Shown: positions 1-8,245, numbered from the stretch's first letter. The stretch: 64,000 nucleotides of DNA from Mesorhizobium sp. M8A.F.Ca.ET.218.01.1.1 (GCF_004791165.1 NZ_SRUZ01000006.1:372001-436000); one strand, 5' to 3'. Translations and numbers: made by a program. The notes: generated from the sequence alone by a model not told the origin.

Positions 1-2
1 GC

Positions 3-494
3 TATCACCCCTCCCCATTCGGCACCGCCTTGATCATGGCCACGGACCGCGGGCTTGCCGGCCTCGCGTTCTGCGACGCCGGCGAGGAGCGCACCGCCTT
101 CGCCGACATGTCGGGGCGCTGGCCCAACGCCCTCTATGTCGAGGACCGGGAAGCGACAGGCCCTTATGCCGCGCGCATCTTCGAGCCGACGTTGTGGCGC
201 GCCGACCAGCCGCTGCACGTCGTCATGATCGGCACCGACTTCCAGGTCCGCGTCTGGGAAGCCTTGCTGCGGATCCCGATGGGCAAGGCCCGCACCTATT
301 CCTCGATCGCCGCCAGCATCGGCGCGCCGAGCGCCAGCCGCGCGGTCGGCGCCGCCAACGGCGCCAACCCGCTCTCTTTCGTGGTGCCTTGCCACCGCGC
401 CATCGGCAAATCAGGCGATCTTACCGGCTATCACTGGGGCCTGACCCGCAAGCGCGCCATCCTGGGCTGGGAGGCGGGGCAGATTTCGTCCTGA
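3..494 (+). CDS. Methylated-DNA--protein-cysteine methyltransferase, 5'-truncated (probably C-terminal part of an Ada-type protein)
   Basis: Suicide repair enzyme that moves the alkyl group from O6-alkylguanine to its own cysteine. The acceptor motif PCHR is visible, with the Cys codon at 390, followed by the family-typical GYHWGLTRKRAILGWE tail. The frame stays open to the left edge (residues YHPSPFGTA before the first possible start), so the gene begins outside the window. The start of the visible part matches the junction where AraC-type Ada proteins enter the methyltransferase domain, so a bifunctional Ada is likely. A stand-alone Ogt is the alternative. Confidence 0.9.
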   Translation, partial: YHPSPFGTALIMATDRGLAGLAFCDAGEERTAFADMSGRWPNALYVEDREATGPYAARIFEPTLWRADQPLHVVMIGTDFQVRVWEALLRIPMGKARTYSSIAASIGAPSASRAVGAANGANPLSFVVPCHRAIGKSGDLTGYHWGLTRKRAILGWEAGQISS

Positions 495-649
495 AATGTC
501 GATTTTTAATTCCGGTTCCAAGGAATATATGAATATTCGGATTTTAAAGTATTAGTGCGAATCTTTTCGGAATCGCTGGATACAACCGGTGACAACCATC
601 GGTTTCTTCATGACTGTTGTTTCGCCACTTTATTTGAGTTTACGCTAAA

Positions 650-664
650 TTAACCATGCTAAAG
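650..664. promoter_or_regulatory. Possible CtrA-like half-site upstream of the exported-protein cluster
   Basis: The 221 bp gap before the first exported-protein gene is AT-richer than its surroundings. It holds TTAACCATGCTAAAG, a full TTAA half-site and a degraded second one at nearly the 7-nt spacing of alphaproteobacterial CtrA boxes. Similarity to a short consensus is the only evidence. Confidence 0.2.
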
Positions 665-715
665 CGATGATGACCCATATTAATTCGGGCGGTCCGACTT
701 AATAGGAGGGTCTCT

Positions 716-1186
716 ATGACGTTGTTTCGCACCACTGTCGGTGCAGCCTTGCTTTTCGCGTGCCTGGACCACGCCGCGATGGCCACAACGCAGAATGTCA
801 TTTTCAACGGCACGGTAACCGCGACCTGCACGCTCGTTGTCGGCTCCAACGGCACGATGACGGTGAGCCCCGACCTCCAGTCGCTGAGCTCGCACAACAG
901 CGGCGGTTCGGCTGGAACAGTCACGCTCACCACCACCGGAGGTGTTTCGCTGAGCGTCGATCCGGTGACCCTCACCACCGTGCCGGCCGCCGACAGCACG
1001 GCCACCACCTGGACACCGACCTATTTGTCCAGCGGCGCCCACACGATCGCGGAAACGGGTTCCTCCACCGCCCTGACCGCCCCCGGCGCCGACCTTGTCT
1101 CGGTCCATCTCGCCGGCACCAAGGGTGGCAGCAACCGCTTCGCGAACGGCAACTATCAGGCAACCGTAACACTGCGCTGCGAATAG
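716..1186 (+). CDS. Secreted spore-coat-U/fimbrial-like protein (paralogue 1)
   Basis: 156 residues with an N-terminal signal peptide (MTLFRTTVGAALLFACLDHA). The mature part is Ser/Thr/Gly-rich and beta-strand-like, with an early NGTVTATCTLVVGSNGTMT block and a terminal NGNYQATVTLRCE. That Cys-early, Cys-at-end layout resembles spore coat U domain or fimbrial subunits, where one disulfide closes an Ig-like fold. A strong AGGAGGG Shine-Dalgarno lies just upstream. The gene at 2066 is a clear paralogue, sharing the CT-x-x-VG-x-x-GTMT block and the GNYQ...VT.RCE ending. The fold assignment is tentative. Confidence 0.75.
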   Translation: MTLFRTTVGAALLFACLDHAAMATTQNVIFNGTVTATCTLVVGSNGTMTVSPDLQSLSSHNSGGSAGTVTLTTTGGVSLSVDPVTLTTVPAADSTATTWTPTYLSSGAHTIAETGSSTALTAPGADLVSVHLAGTKGGSNRFANGNYQATVTLRCE

Positions 1187-1207
1187 GCCGTCGCGAAGGA
1201 GGGATCC

Positions 1208-1600
1208 TTGAAACATGCTCTGAACCTGGCGGCGGCATTGGCCGCCGGATTGATGCCCATTGCCGCGGGCGCCCAGTCGATGTCGCCGATGCGGGGTGAG
1301 GTCAACAGTTTCACCGACGCCTTCGCGGTCCGCGTGTTCCCCGCCAATCCCTACGACCGGAAGATCAAGGTCGAAATCCACGTCTACGATCAGGATTTTC
1401 AGCCGGTGGACGCCAAGATCTCTCCAAGTGTCTTCCAATTGGGCTCGCAGGCTTCCCGCCCTGTCCTTGTGGTCGTGCCCTTCGGCGGCGCTGCCGAGCG
1501 TAAAGTGCGTATCTGTACCGAGAGCATCCCCTTTCCCAATCAACAGACGCAGATAAGGGCACAGATATGCGGAAAGTTTTTTGGGCACCGCAAGTCCTGA
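1208..1600 (+). CDS. Small periplasmic protein resembling the first domain of a pilus chaperone
   Basis: 130 residues with a signal peptide ending near AAGAQS. The following sequence (residues ~30-105: VFPANPYDRKIKVEIHVYD, then VFQLGSQASRPVLVVVPF) has the strand pattern of the N-terminal domain of PapD-like chaperones, including a hydrophobic run like the donor strand. It stops before any second domain, so it is about half the usual length. TTG is chosen as start because AAGGAGG lies 5 nt upstream. It follows paralogue 1 by 21 nt and overlaps the next gene, so it is probably co-transcribed. The function is inferred. Confidence 0.65.
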   Translation: MKHALNLAAALAAGLMPIAAGAQSMSPMRGEVNSFTDAFAVRVFPANPYDRKIKVEIHVYDQDFQPVDAKISPSVFQLGSQASRPVLVVVPFGGAAERKVRICTESIPFPNQQTQIRAQICGKFFGHRKS

Positions 1601-2091
1601 CGCTGGCGCTCGCGGTTGCTGTGACCAGCACCGCTCCAACCCAGGCCCAGGAACAGATTTACAATCTCAACCAGAACGAGAACGGCTTCAACTTGCCCGG
1701 TGTCACTCTGCCCCAGGGCCAGGACGAGGTTCACGCCGCGGATGGCACCACTTGCCGTTCCGCCGTTTCCGGTTCCGGTGCCTATGTCGATCTCGGCGTT
1801 ATCAGAGGCAACAGCCAGACGAACAATGGCGTCGCCACCTATGGCCGGGTGGTGATCCCGATCGGCCGGACGCCGAAGCGTCTCGACTGCAGCCGGCTCT
1901 ATGAACTCGAGGTGCAGCGCCTTCAGATGGAGCTAAAGCTGTTGAAGATGGGCGTCAATGTCGACGGCGGCACGACCGCGAGCGTGGCCGCAAGCGCTCC
2001 CGCCACCGCTGCCGCATCACCTGGATGGGCCAACGAAGGCTGGAGCATCAGGACCGGAAACAGCGATGGCAAGAAAAAGAAGAAGAAATAA
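1567..2091 (+). CDS. Secreted protein of unknown function with a lysine tail
   Basis: 174 residues. A signal peptide (WAPQVLTLALAVAVTS, cleavage near TQAQ) precedes an Asn/Gln-rich segment (YNLNQNENGFNLPG), a Cys-containing middle with a GAYVDLGVIRG stretch, and an amphipathic helix near residues 115-135 (LYELEVQRLQMELKLLKMG). It ends in six lysines. The start overlaps the chaperone-like gene by 34 nt and the end overlaps the next gene by 26 nt, so the four genes look like one operon. I do not recognise the family. A structural or anchoring partner of the two SCPU-like proteins is possible but unproven. Confidence 0.65.
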   Translation: MRKVFWAPQVLTLALAVAVTSTAPTQAQEQIYNLNQNENGFNLPGVTLPQGQDEVHAADGTTCRSAVSGSGAYVDLGVIRGNSQTNNGVATYGRVVIPIGRTPKRLDCSRLYELEVQRLQMELKLLKMGVNVDGGTTASVAASAPATAAASPGWANEGWSIRTGNSDGKKKKKK

Positions 2092-2548
2092 CCGGGCGCT
2101 GCTTGCGATGGCCGCACTCGCCGGTTTCTGCCTTCCGGCGCAGGCGGCGATCATCGGCACCTGCACCATCATGGTCGGGGCATCGGGCACGATGACCGCA
2201 AATCCGGCCATCGGCATACTGGGCTCCAAGCAGGCAGGCGGATCGAGCGCCAATGCCACCGTGGTGGCTAGCTCCCTGCTGTGCTCGATACTTAACCTGC
2301 TTGACTGTTATTCTGTTTCAGCGCCCGCGCCTGCCGCGTTCTCGTCGGCGCCGAGCGGCGGCGGCACCAACGTGACCTTCGCCTCGGTCTACCGCCTCGA
2401 TGGCTCGGGGGTCGACAACAATGGGGGCGTGCCGCAAAGGGTCGTCAACGGCACCCACGCCATGCAGATCGACCTCACCGCCACCAAATCGAGCGGTATC
2501 TTCCCCGCCGGCAACTATCAGGGCATCGTCACCGTGCGATGCGAGTGA
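2066..2548 (+). CDS. Secreted spore-coat-U/fimbrial-like protein (paralogue 2)
   Basis: 160 residues from ATG 2066, which gives a proper signal peptide: basic n-region MARKRRRNNR, hydrophobic LLAMAALAGF, cleavage after AQA. A longer frame from 1958 would bury the signal and is unlikely. The mature protein keeps the GTCTIMVGASGTMT block and the final GNYQGIVTVRCE shared with the gene at 716. It adds a Cys-bearing insertion (SLLCSILNLLDCYS). Its first 26 nt overlap the lysine tail of the previous gene in another frame. Confidence 0.7.
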   Translation: MARKRRRNNRALLAMAALAGFCLPAQAAIIGTCTIMVGASGTMTANPAIGILGSKQAGGSSANATVVASSLLCSILNLLDCYSVSAPAPAAFSSAPSGGGTNVTFASVYRLDGSGVDNNGGVPQRVVNGTHAMQIDLTATKSSGIFPAGNYQGIVTVRCE

Positions 2549-2637
2549 GGCAGCAAATCGCGCTGGACCATTCGCGTGGTCTGGCATCGAACGGCCTGGC
2601 AGGGTAGCTTCCCGTGCGTTCAGCAGGAGGCACTTTC

Positions 2638-3543
2638 TTGATAGTCGTTGTCGGCTCGATCAACCTCGACCTTATCGCCAACGTCGACCGCTTGCCGAGC
2701 CCCGGTGAGACGGTAAGCGGTTCCAGTTTCTCGACGGCGCCTGGCGGCAAAGGGGCCAACCAGGCATTGGCCGCCGCGCGTGCCGGCGCTCAGGTGCGCA
2801 TGGTCGGCGCCGTTGGCAAGGACAATTTCGCACCCGAAGCACTGGCGTTGCTGCGTGAGGCCAAGGTCGACCTGTCTGGCGTGGGAGAGACCTTTGCCTC
2901 GACCGGCACGGCGCTGATCATGGTCGGCGACGACGGCGAGAACATCATCGCCGTGGTGCCCGGCGCCAATGCTTCCGTGGTGCCCGGCGACCTCTCCAAG
3001 GCTTTTCTGAAGAAGGGCGACGTCGTGCTGCTGCAGCATGAGATTCCGCTCGCGACGATCGATGCGGCACTCGACCAGGCAAGGACGGCCGGCGCGGTCA
3101 CTGTCCTCAACACCGCTCCTTTTCATGGCGAGGCAGCCGCCTTCCTCGGCAAGGCCGACTACGCGGTCGCCAATGAGACCGAGTTCGACCTCTATGGTGA
3201 AGCGCTGGCCTTGAAGGGTCGCGATCGTGCTGCACGCATGCGCGATTTTGCCGGGAAAACCGGACGCACCATCGTCGTCACCCTCGGCGGCGATGGCGTG
3301 ATGGCGGCGACACCGAGCGATTTCCTGACTGTTCCCGCGCTGAAGATCACGCCGGTCGACACGGTTGGGGCCGGCGACACGTTCTGCGGCTATTTCGCCG
3401 CCGGCCTGTCGTCGGGCCTCACGCTCGAACAGGCACTTGCGCGTGCCGGCGCTGCCGGCTCGCTCGCTTGCCTCAAGCCCGGCGCCCAGCCGGCGATCCC
3501 GCTGGCGAAAGACGTCGAGCAGGCCTTGCAAGAGGCCCGTTGA
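2638..3543 (+). CDS. rbsK: Ribokinase (PfkB family)
   Basis: Phosphorylates ribose or a related sugar at O5 in the cytoplasm. The PfkB signatures are intact: VVGSINLDLI at the start, GGKGANQA near residues 36-43, and DTVGAGDTFCG with catalytic Asp near residue 247. TTG 2638 is chosen because AGGAGG lies 7 nt upstream; a GTG 24 nt earlier lacks such a site. This gives 301 residues, normal for the family. No ribose transporter is adjacent. The amidase follows after 1 nt. Another sugar or nucleoside substrate is possible, especially as a nucleoside hydrolase lies 2.6 kb downstream. Confidence 0.9.
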   Translation: MIVVVGSINLDLIANVDRLPSPGETVSGSSFSTAPGGKGANQALAAARAGAQVRMVGAVGKDNFAPEALALLREAKVDLSGVGETFASTGTALIMVGDDGENIIAVVPGANASVVPGDLSKAFLKKGDVVLLQHEIPLATIDAALDQARTAGAVTVLNTAPFHGEAAAFLGKADYAVANETEFDLYGEALALKGRDRAARMRDFAGKTGRTIVVTLGGDGVMAATPSDFLTVPALKITPVDTVGAGDTFCGYFAAGLSSGLTLEQALARAGAAGSLACLKPGAQPAIPLAKDVEQALQEAR

Positions 3544-3544
3544 G

Positions 3545-4990
3545 ATGATGCGCCCCCGCACGAAGCATGCCGTACCCGCGGCCAGCGACATCTGTCGCCT
3601 GTCGGCTGTCGAACTCGTCGACGCGATCCGCCGAAAGAAACTCTCCGTGCGCGAGGTGGTGACGGCTTTCCTGGACCGCATCGATGCGGTCAACCCGCAG
3701 GTCAACGCCATCGTCTCGCTGCGAGACCGCGCCGATATCCTGCGCGAGGCCGACGCCGCCGATATCAGGCGGACGGATGGAACCGGCGCGCTCTTTGGCC
3801 TTCCCATCGCCATCAAGGACCTTGCCTCCACAACGGGCCTCAGAACCTCGTTCGGCTCGCCGATCTTCGCCGATTTCGTGCCGCAAGAAGACGATTTCTT
3901 CGTCGAACGCATCCGCGACGCTGGCGCCATCATCATCGGCAAGACCAATGTTCCCGAATTCGGGCTCGGCTCCAACACCTACAACAACGTCTTCGGGCCA
4001 ACGCTGAACGCCTTCGATCCGGCGCTGACCGCCGGCGGCTCGAGCGGCGGCGCGGCGGTGGCGCTGGCGCTGGACATGGTGCCGGTCGCCGATGGCAGCG
4101 ATTTCGGCGGTTCGCTGCGCAACCCGGCTGCCTGGAACAATGTCTACGGCTTTCGGCCATCGCAGGGGCTCGTGCCCGGCGGTCCCGACTTCGAGGTTTT
4201 TCACGCGCAGATGGGCGTCGAGGGGCCGATGGGCCGCAACGTCGCCGACATGGCGCTGTTGCTCGACGTGCAGGCCGGTTACCATCCGCAAGCGCCTCTC
4301 TCCTATGAAAAGCCGGGATCCTTCCTCGAAGGGCTCGCGCCACCGGCGACCGGCGGCCGCGTCGCCTGGCTCGGCGATCTCGGCGGCCATCTGCCGGTCG
4401 AGCCCGGCATCCTCGACCTGTGCGAGGCAGCGCTGGCACGGTTCACGGATGCATCCTTCCGGACCGAGCCCTTGCGTCCGGATTTCGATTTCGAGGCACT
4501 CTGGCAGGCCTTCGTGACGCTGCGCCAGGCCAGCAGCGGCTGCGCGCTGAAAGTGCACTATGACGATCCCGCCAGGCGCAGGCTGCTGAAGCCGGAAGCC
4601 GTCTGGGAGGTGGAAAACGCCATGCGGCTGACGGCGCCGCAGATTCGCGCGGCCTCGGTCATGCGCACGTCCTGGCACCGGATGCTACTATCGATCTTCG
4701 AACGCTTCGACCTCATCGCGCTGCCGACCGCGCAGGTCTTTCCCTTCGATGTCGGCACCCATTGGCCGCGCGAGGTCGCCGGGCGGGCAATGGACAGCTA
4801 CCATCGCTGGATGCAGGTTTCAGCCTTCGCCACCTTGGGCGGTTGCCCGGCGGTCAATGTCCCGGTCGGCTTCGACGACAGGGGCCGGCCCATGGGCATG
4901 CAGCTGATCGGTCGGCCACGCGGCGACCTCGCCGTGCTGAAGGCCGCGGTCGCCTATGAGACGACCCTGCCCTGGCCGGCCGGCGCCTGA
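3545..4990 (+). CDS. Amidase (amidase signature family)
   Basis: Hydrolyses a carboxylic acid amide by a Ser-cisSer-Lys mechanism. The catalytic Lys is in PIAIKDLAS, the serine cluster in AGGSSGGAAVALA, and the downstream DFGGSLRNPAAW matches the family's oxyanion region. Starting at ATG 3545, almost touching the rbsK stop, gives 481 residues, the usual length. The much longer frame upstream lies inside rbsK and is rejected. The substrate cannot be read from sequence. It is not a GatA candidate because no gatB or gatC is adjacent. Confidence 0.88.
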   Translation: MMRPRTKHAVPAASDICRLSAVELVDAIRRKKLSVREVVTAFLDRIDAVNPQVNAIVSLRDRADILREADAADIRRTDGTGALFGLPIAIKDLASTTGLRTSFGSPIFADFVPQEDDFFVERIRDAGAIIIGKTNVPEFGLGSNTYNNVFGPTLNAFDPALTAGGSSGGAAVALALDMVPVADGSDFGGSLRNPAAWNNVYGFRPSQGLVPGGPDFEVFHAQMGVEGPMGRNVADMALLLDVQAGYHPQAPLSYEKPGSFLEGLAPPATGGRVAWLGDLGGHLPVEPGILDLCEAALARFTDASFRTEPLRPDFDFEALWQAFVTLRQASSGCALKVHYDDPARRRLLKPEAVWEVENAMRLTAPQIRAASVMRTSWHRMLLSIFERFDLIALPTAQVFPFDVGTHWPREVAGRAMDSYHRWMQVSAFATLGGCPAVNVPVGFDDRGRPMGMQLIGRPRGDLAVLKAAVAYETTLPWPAGA

Positions 4991-5084
4991 GCCACGTACG
5001 ACGCGCGCTGGCTTGCTTCGCCCTCGCCGTCATGCATTGATTGTCGCCTGACAGGCCGCGACAGCGGCATTGCGAGGAAAAATC

Positions 5085-5699
5085 ATGTCGCTGGAACTCT
5101 ACGCCGCCTATGTTCTTGCCTGCATCGTCATCATTCTGGTGCCCGGTCCGACGGTCACCTTGATCATCGCCAACAGCATCCGCCACGGAACCCGTGCCGG
5201 CCTCGCCAACGTCGCCGGCACGCAGGCTGGCCTTGCCGTCATGATCGCCATCGTCGGCATTGGGCTCAACACGCTGATCGCGGGCATGGGCCACTGGTTC
5301 GAATGGGTCAGGCTGATCGGTGCGGCCTATCTGATCTGGATGGGCGTGCAGATGTTCCGCTCAAAGGGCACGCTGAACGCCGACGGAACCGCTCGGAAAC
5401 CCCGCGGTGGCTTCTTCCTGCAGGGCTTGGCTGTGGCGCTCAGCAATCCAAAGACGCTGGTCTTCTTCGGCGCCTTCTTTCCGCAGTTCATCTCTCCCGC
5501 CGGCAACTACCCGCTGCAGATCGTCATCATGGGCCTCACCGCCATGATCTTCGCCGCCATGTCGGATTCGACCTATGCGCTGGCCGCCGGCCGCGCCGGG
5601 CGCATGCTCTCGGCCAGCCGCATCAAGCTCCTGTCGAGGATCAGCGGCAGCTTCATGGTCGGCGGCGGCCTGTGGCTGGCGTTTTCAAGGTCGAAGTAA
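5085..5699 (+). CDS. LysE/RhtB family exporter
   Basis: Inner-membrane efflux protein for amino acids or related metabolites. 204 residues from ATG 5085, with GAGGAA upstream. The N-terminal signature PGPTVTLIIANSIRHGTRAGLANVAG is characteristic. About six hydrophobic segments can be seen, with GAAYLIWMGVQMFR and ALSNPKTLVFFGAFFPQF in the expected places. The substrate is unknown. It follows the amidase on the same strand with a 94 nt gap and may be independent. Confidence 0.9.
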   Translation: MSLELYAAYVLACIVIILVPGPTVTLIIANSIRHGTRAGLANVAGTQAGLAVMIAIVGIGLNTLIAGMGHWFEWVRLIGAAYLIWMGVQMFRSKGTLNADGTARKPRGGFFLQGLAVALSNPKTLVFFGAFFPQFISPAGNYPLQIVIMGLTAMIFAAMSDSTYALAAGRAGRMLSASRIKLLSRISGSFMVGGGLWLAFSRSK

Positions 5700-5792
5700 C
5701 GGCAGCCGAGGCCGGCGCCGCGTTAAAGCTGCGTCGGCGGCTGATTGAAAGTCTACTTTCCAGCTACCACATGAATCGACATTGAGGGATTC

Positions 5793-6116
5793 ATGTTTTC
5801 ACCGTCGACTTATGAGGGTTTGAAGAGGAACGCGCCCAGCGTGGTCTTCTTCTCCGGTTTTTTTGCGATAATGTTCATATTAGCCCAGAGTAAGTGGGAG
5901 AATGACGCAACGCCGATTCGATCAATCGACCCGATCAACGCGACGATCGAAGGCGTTTACTGGCACTGGACCAGCACGTCTCAATATGGATTGTTCCTGG
6001 AGAACAACGCTCTGGTTTTCGTTGACGACGATCGACCCCGCCTGATTGGCTCCCGTGTCAAAATTGAGCGCGTTACCCGCGACAATGGCTCCGTCTTCTA
6101 CCGGTTTGCCGATTGA
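5793..6116 (+). CDS. Small membrane protein of unknown function
   Basis: 107 residues from ATG 5793 with GAGGGA upstream. One hydrophobic segment (VVFFSGFFAIMFILA, residues ~17-31) is followed by a mainly hydrophilic, beta-rich part (GVYWHWTSTSQYGLFLENN...) likely outside the membrane. Codon use is less GC-biased than in the neighbours, a hint of foreign origin or fast evolution. I do not recognise the family. Confidence 0.55.
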   Translation: MFSPSTYEGLKRNAPSVVFFSGFFAIMFILAQSKWENDATPIRSIDPINATIEGVYWHWTSTSQYGLFLENNALVFVDDDRPRLIGSRVKIERVTRDNGSVFYRFAD

Positions 6117-6188
6117 GGGGCTGTTCGTCGTGTGCCGACACGCCATGAACTATCAGGTCAGACTGCTCAATCGCCGAGAAATGGGGCC

Positions 6189-7130
6189 CTAAAGCCGCCC
6201 CAACCTCTCCACCAGCAGCGCGAAAAACCCATCATGGTCGATGTCGCGCATGACCATGGCGTTCTTTTCCCGCTTGGTGACACCCCACCAGTCGACCACG
6301 GTCATACCCATGGTCAGTTCTGAGGCGGTCTCGACGCTGACGTTGCAGTGGCGGCCCTTGAACAGCTCCGGCTTCAAGAGATAGGCGATGACGCAGGGGT
6401 CGTGCAGCGGCCCGCCGTCAGTGCCGTATTTGCCCTCGTCGTAGCGTTCGAAGAACTCCAGCATCTCGGCGGTCGCGGTGCCGACCTTGGTGCCCAGTGC
6501 GCGAAAAGCCTGTATGCGCTTGGTGGTGGTCAGCGCCTTGTGGGTGACGTCGAGCGGCATCATCACGATCGGGATGCCGGACTTGAACACCAGGTCGGCG
6601 GCCTGCGGATCGACATAGATGTTGAATTCGGCCGCGGGCGTAACGTTGCCGCCCTCGAAGAAGCCGCCGCCCATCAGCACGATTTCCTTGATGCGCGGTG
6701 CGATGCGCGGTTCGCGGATCAATGCCAGCGCTATGTTGGTGAGCGGCCCGAGCGGGCAGAGCGTGATGGTACCGCTCTCTTCCCGCATCAGCGTCTCGAC
6801 GATGAAATCGACGGCATACTGCGCCTGCAGCTGCATCGTCGGTTCGGGCAGCTGCGGCCCGTTGAGGCCGGTCTTGCCATGCACTTCCTCGGCGGTGACC
6901 AGTTCGCGCGCCAACGGACGGATGGCGCCGGCATAGACCTTGACGTCCGGCCGACCGGCCAGTTCGCAGATCTTGCGGGCGTTCTTTTCGGTCAGTTTCA
7001 GCGGGACGTTGCCGGCAACGGCGGTGACACCGACGATGTCCAGTTCGCTACTGCCGAGCGCCAGCAGAATGGCGACGGCATCATCCTGGCCGGGATCGGT
7101 GTCGATGATGATCTTGCGTGGTTGGGGCAT
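6189..7130 (-). CDS. Inosine-uridine preferring nucleoside hydrolase family protein
   Basis: Cleaves the N-glycosidic bond of ribonucleosides, giving base plus ribose. The calcium-binding aspartate cluster DTDPGQDDAVAILLAL is at the N-terminus, with GPLTNIALAL and the C-terminal HDPCVIAYLL in place. 313 residues, normal length, AAGGA upstream of the ATG. It sits alone between convergent genes. The ribokinase nearby could use the released ribose, though the two are not in one operon. Confidence 0.9.
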   Translation of the reverse strand: MPQPRKIIIDTDPGQDDAVAILLALGSSELDIVGVTAVAGNVPLKLTEKNARKICELAGRPDVKVYAGAIRPLARELVTAEEVHGKTGLNGPQLPEPTMQLQAQYAVDFIVETLMREESGTITLCPLGPLTNIALALIREPRIAPRIKEIVLMGGGFFEGGNVTPAAEFNIYVDPQAADLVFKSGIPIVMMPLDVTHKALTTTKRIQAFRALGTKVGTATAEMLEFFERYDEGKYGTDGGPLHDPCVIAYLLKPELFKGRHCNVSVETASELTMGMTVVDWWGVTKREKNAMVMRDIDHDGFFALLVERLGRL

Positions 7131-7335
7131 TTGAATTCCTTGTTTAGCTGGCCATCAGCTCACCGGGCCGATCGTGCGCCCGAAAGACGCCAACCGGCTG
7201 CAAGCTGCCGAGCCGCTTGACGGGGAACGGTCCCGGCCTGCGCGCTTCTCGTTGCATCCGCGCGTCGTTTCAAGCGCCATGGCGATTATTCCTGTGAGTC
7301 CACGACCTGGTCTTTTTGGGCGGGTCTTTTGGTGG

Positions 7336-7364
7336 CTTGAACTTGGCCGCGGGGCGGACCATAT
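7336..7364 (+). promoter_or_regulatory. RpoH (sigma-32) type promoter of hsp20
   Basis: CTTGAA at 7336-7341, a 17-nt spacer, then CCATAT at 7359-7364. This fits the alphaproteobacterial heat-shock promoter as I know it (CTTGAA, about 17 nt, CCATNT). Transcription would start near 7371, giving a 62-nt leader for the small heat-shock gene. Confidence 0.65.
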
Positions 7365-7370
7365 CAAGAC

Positions 7371-7432
7371 CATCGGGAAAAATGCCATCCGGGTTTTTCC
7401 AGTTTATGTCGCTCTTGAGAGGACAGTGTAAC
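7371..7432 (+). promoter_or_regulatory. ROSE-like RNA thermometer in the hsp20 leader
   Basis: Two hairpins are visible. The first pairs GGAAAAA (7376-7382) with TTTTTCC (7394-7400). The second, next to the start, pairs GTC-CTC (7408-7410, 7412-7414) with GAG-GAC (7419-7424) around a TTGA loop, leaving G7411 bulged. The 3' arm contains the Shine-Dalgarno GAGAGGA, so the ribosome site is masked at low temperature. A bulged G opposite the Shine-Dalgarno is the hallmark of ROSE elements that control rhizobial small heat-shock genes. Confidence 0.6.
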
Positions 7433-7858
7433 ATGAGCCGAATGACGCCTTTCTCCAGCCCGCTTCTCCTGGGTTTCGACGCCATGGAAAAGACGCTGGA
7501 GCGCCTGGCGAAGTCCGGCGACAGCTACCCTCCCTACAATATCGAGCGCCTCAGCGGTGCCGACGGCAAGGCCGAAAGGCTGCGCATTACACTCGCCGTC
7601 GCCGGTTTCGCCGAAAGCGATCTCGATGTGACAACGGAGGAAAACCAGCTGGTCGTGCGCGGCCGTCAAACCGACGACACCGAGCGCGAATTCCTTCATC
7701 GCGGCATTGCCGCGCGCCAGTTCCAGCGCTGTTTCGTGCTGGCCGACGGCATGCGGGTGATCGCGGCGGAACTGAAGAACGGCCTTTTGTCGATCGACCT
7801 CGATCGGCCGGAGTCCGAACGGCTGGTACGGAAAATAAATATATCGGTGAAAGACTGA
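7433..7858 (+). CDS. Small heat-shock protein (Hsp20/IbpA class A)
   Basis: ATP-independent holdase that binds unfolding proteins during heat stress. 141 residues. The alpha-crystallin core runs from about residue 35 (YNIERL) through ITLAVAGFAESDLDVTTEENQLVVRG to LKNGLLSIDL. The start is ATG 7433, 9 nt after GAGAGGA; the longer frame upstream covers the promoter and leader. DUF1150 follows after 64 nt, a pairing I know from other rhizobia. The usual C-terminal IXI motif appears as INI near the end. Confidence 0.93.
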   Translation: MSRMTPFSSPLLLGFDAMEKTLERLAKSGDSYPPYNIERLSGADGKAERLRITLAVAGFAESDLDVTTEENQLVVRGRQTDDTEREFLHRGIAARQFQRCFVLADGMRVIAAELKNGLLSIDLDRPESERLVRKINISVKD

Positions 7859-7922
7859 TCTTCACTGAGGGCTCTCATGCGGGATGGCCTTGAGCGGCGT
7901 CCTCGCGCCAAGGAGGCTTGAA

Positions 7923-8180
7923 ATGACCAGAACTGACGAAATCATCACTATGACCAGCGGCGAGTTCGCCCATCTCGGCGAAGGCTCGGTCGCCTATCTG
8001 CGCAAGGTCTCGAGCGACGAACTGCTCGGCCGCTTCCCCAACATCGGTGAAATCGCGCCCGGCATGGAGCTGTGGGCCCTGTTTGGCGCCAACGGCCAGC
8101 CGATCCTGCTTTCCGATGCGCGTGACCGTGCTCTGGCCGGCGCCATGGAAAACGATTTGACCACCGTCGCCATTCATTAA
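7923..8180 (+). CDS. DUF1150 family protein
   Basis: 85 residues from ATG 7923, with AAGGAGG 6 nt upstream. The conserved elements EFAHLGEGSVAYLR and the central LWALFGANGQPILLSDAR match the DUF1150 family. No enzymatic motif, signal or membrane segment is seen. It probably shares the hsp20 transcript and ends before the hairpin at 8197. The biochemical role is unknown. Confidence 0.85.
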   Translation: MTRTDEIITMTSGEFAHLGEGSVAYLRKVSSDELLGRFPNIGEIAPGMELWALFGANGQPILLSDARDRALAGAMENDLTTVAIH

Positions 8181-8196
8181 GGCGGGACGGAAACGA

Positions 8197-8219
8197 AAGG
8201 GCCGCTCACGGCGGCCCTT
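8197..8219. terminator. Bidirectional hairpin terminator between DUF1150 and ptsN
   Basis: AAGGGCCGC (8197-8205), loop TCACG, then GCGGCCCTT (8211-8219), a perfect 9-bp stem between converging genes. On the minus strand it is followed by the T-rich TTTCGTTT; on the plus strand by a weaker TTGGGG tract. Confidence 0.65.
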
Positions 8220-8245
8220 GGGGTGATATCTTAAAGAAGATGACT

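Noticed and set aside
1958..2065. N-terminal extension of the second SCPU-like protein to 1958
   Set aside because: It would put 36 Pro/Arg-rich residues before a good signal peptide and lies wholly inside the previous gene; ATG 2066 is better.
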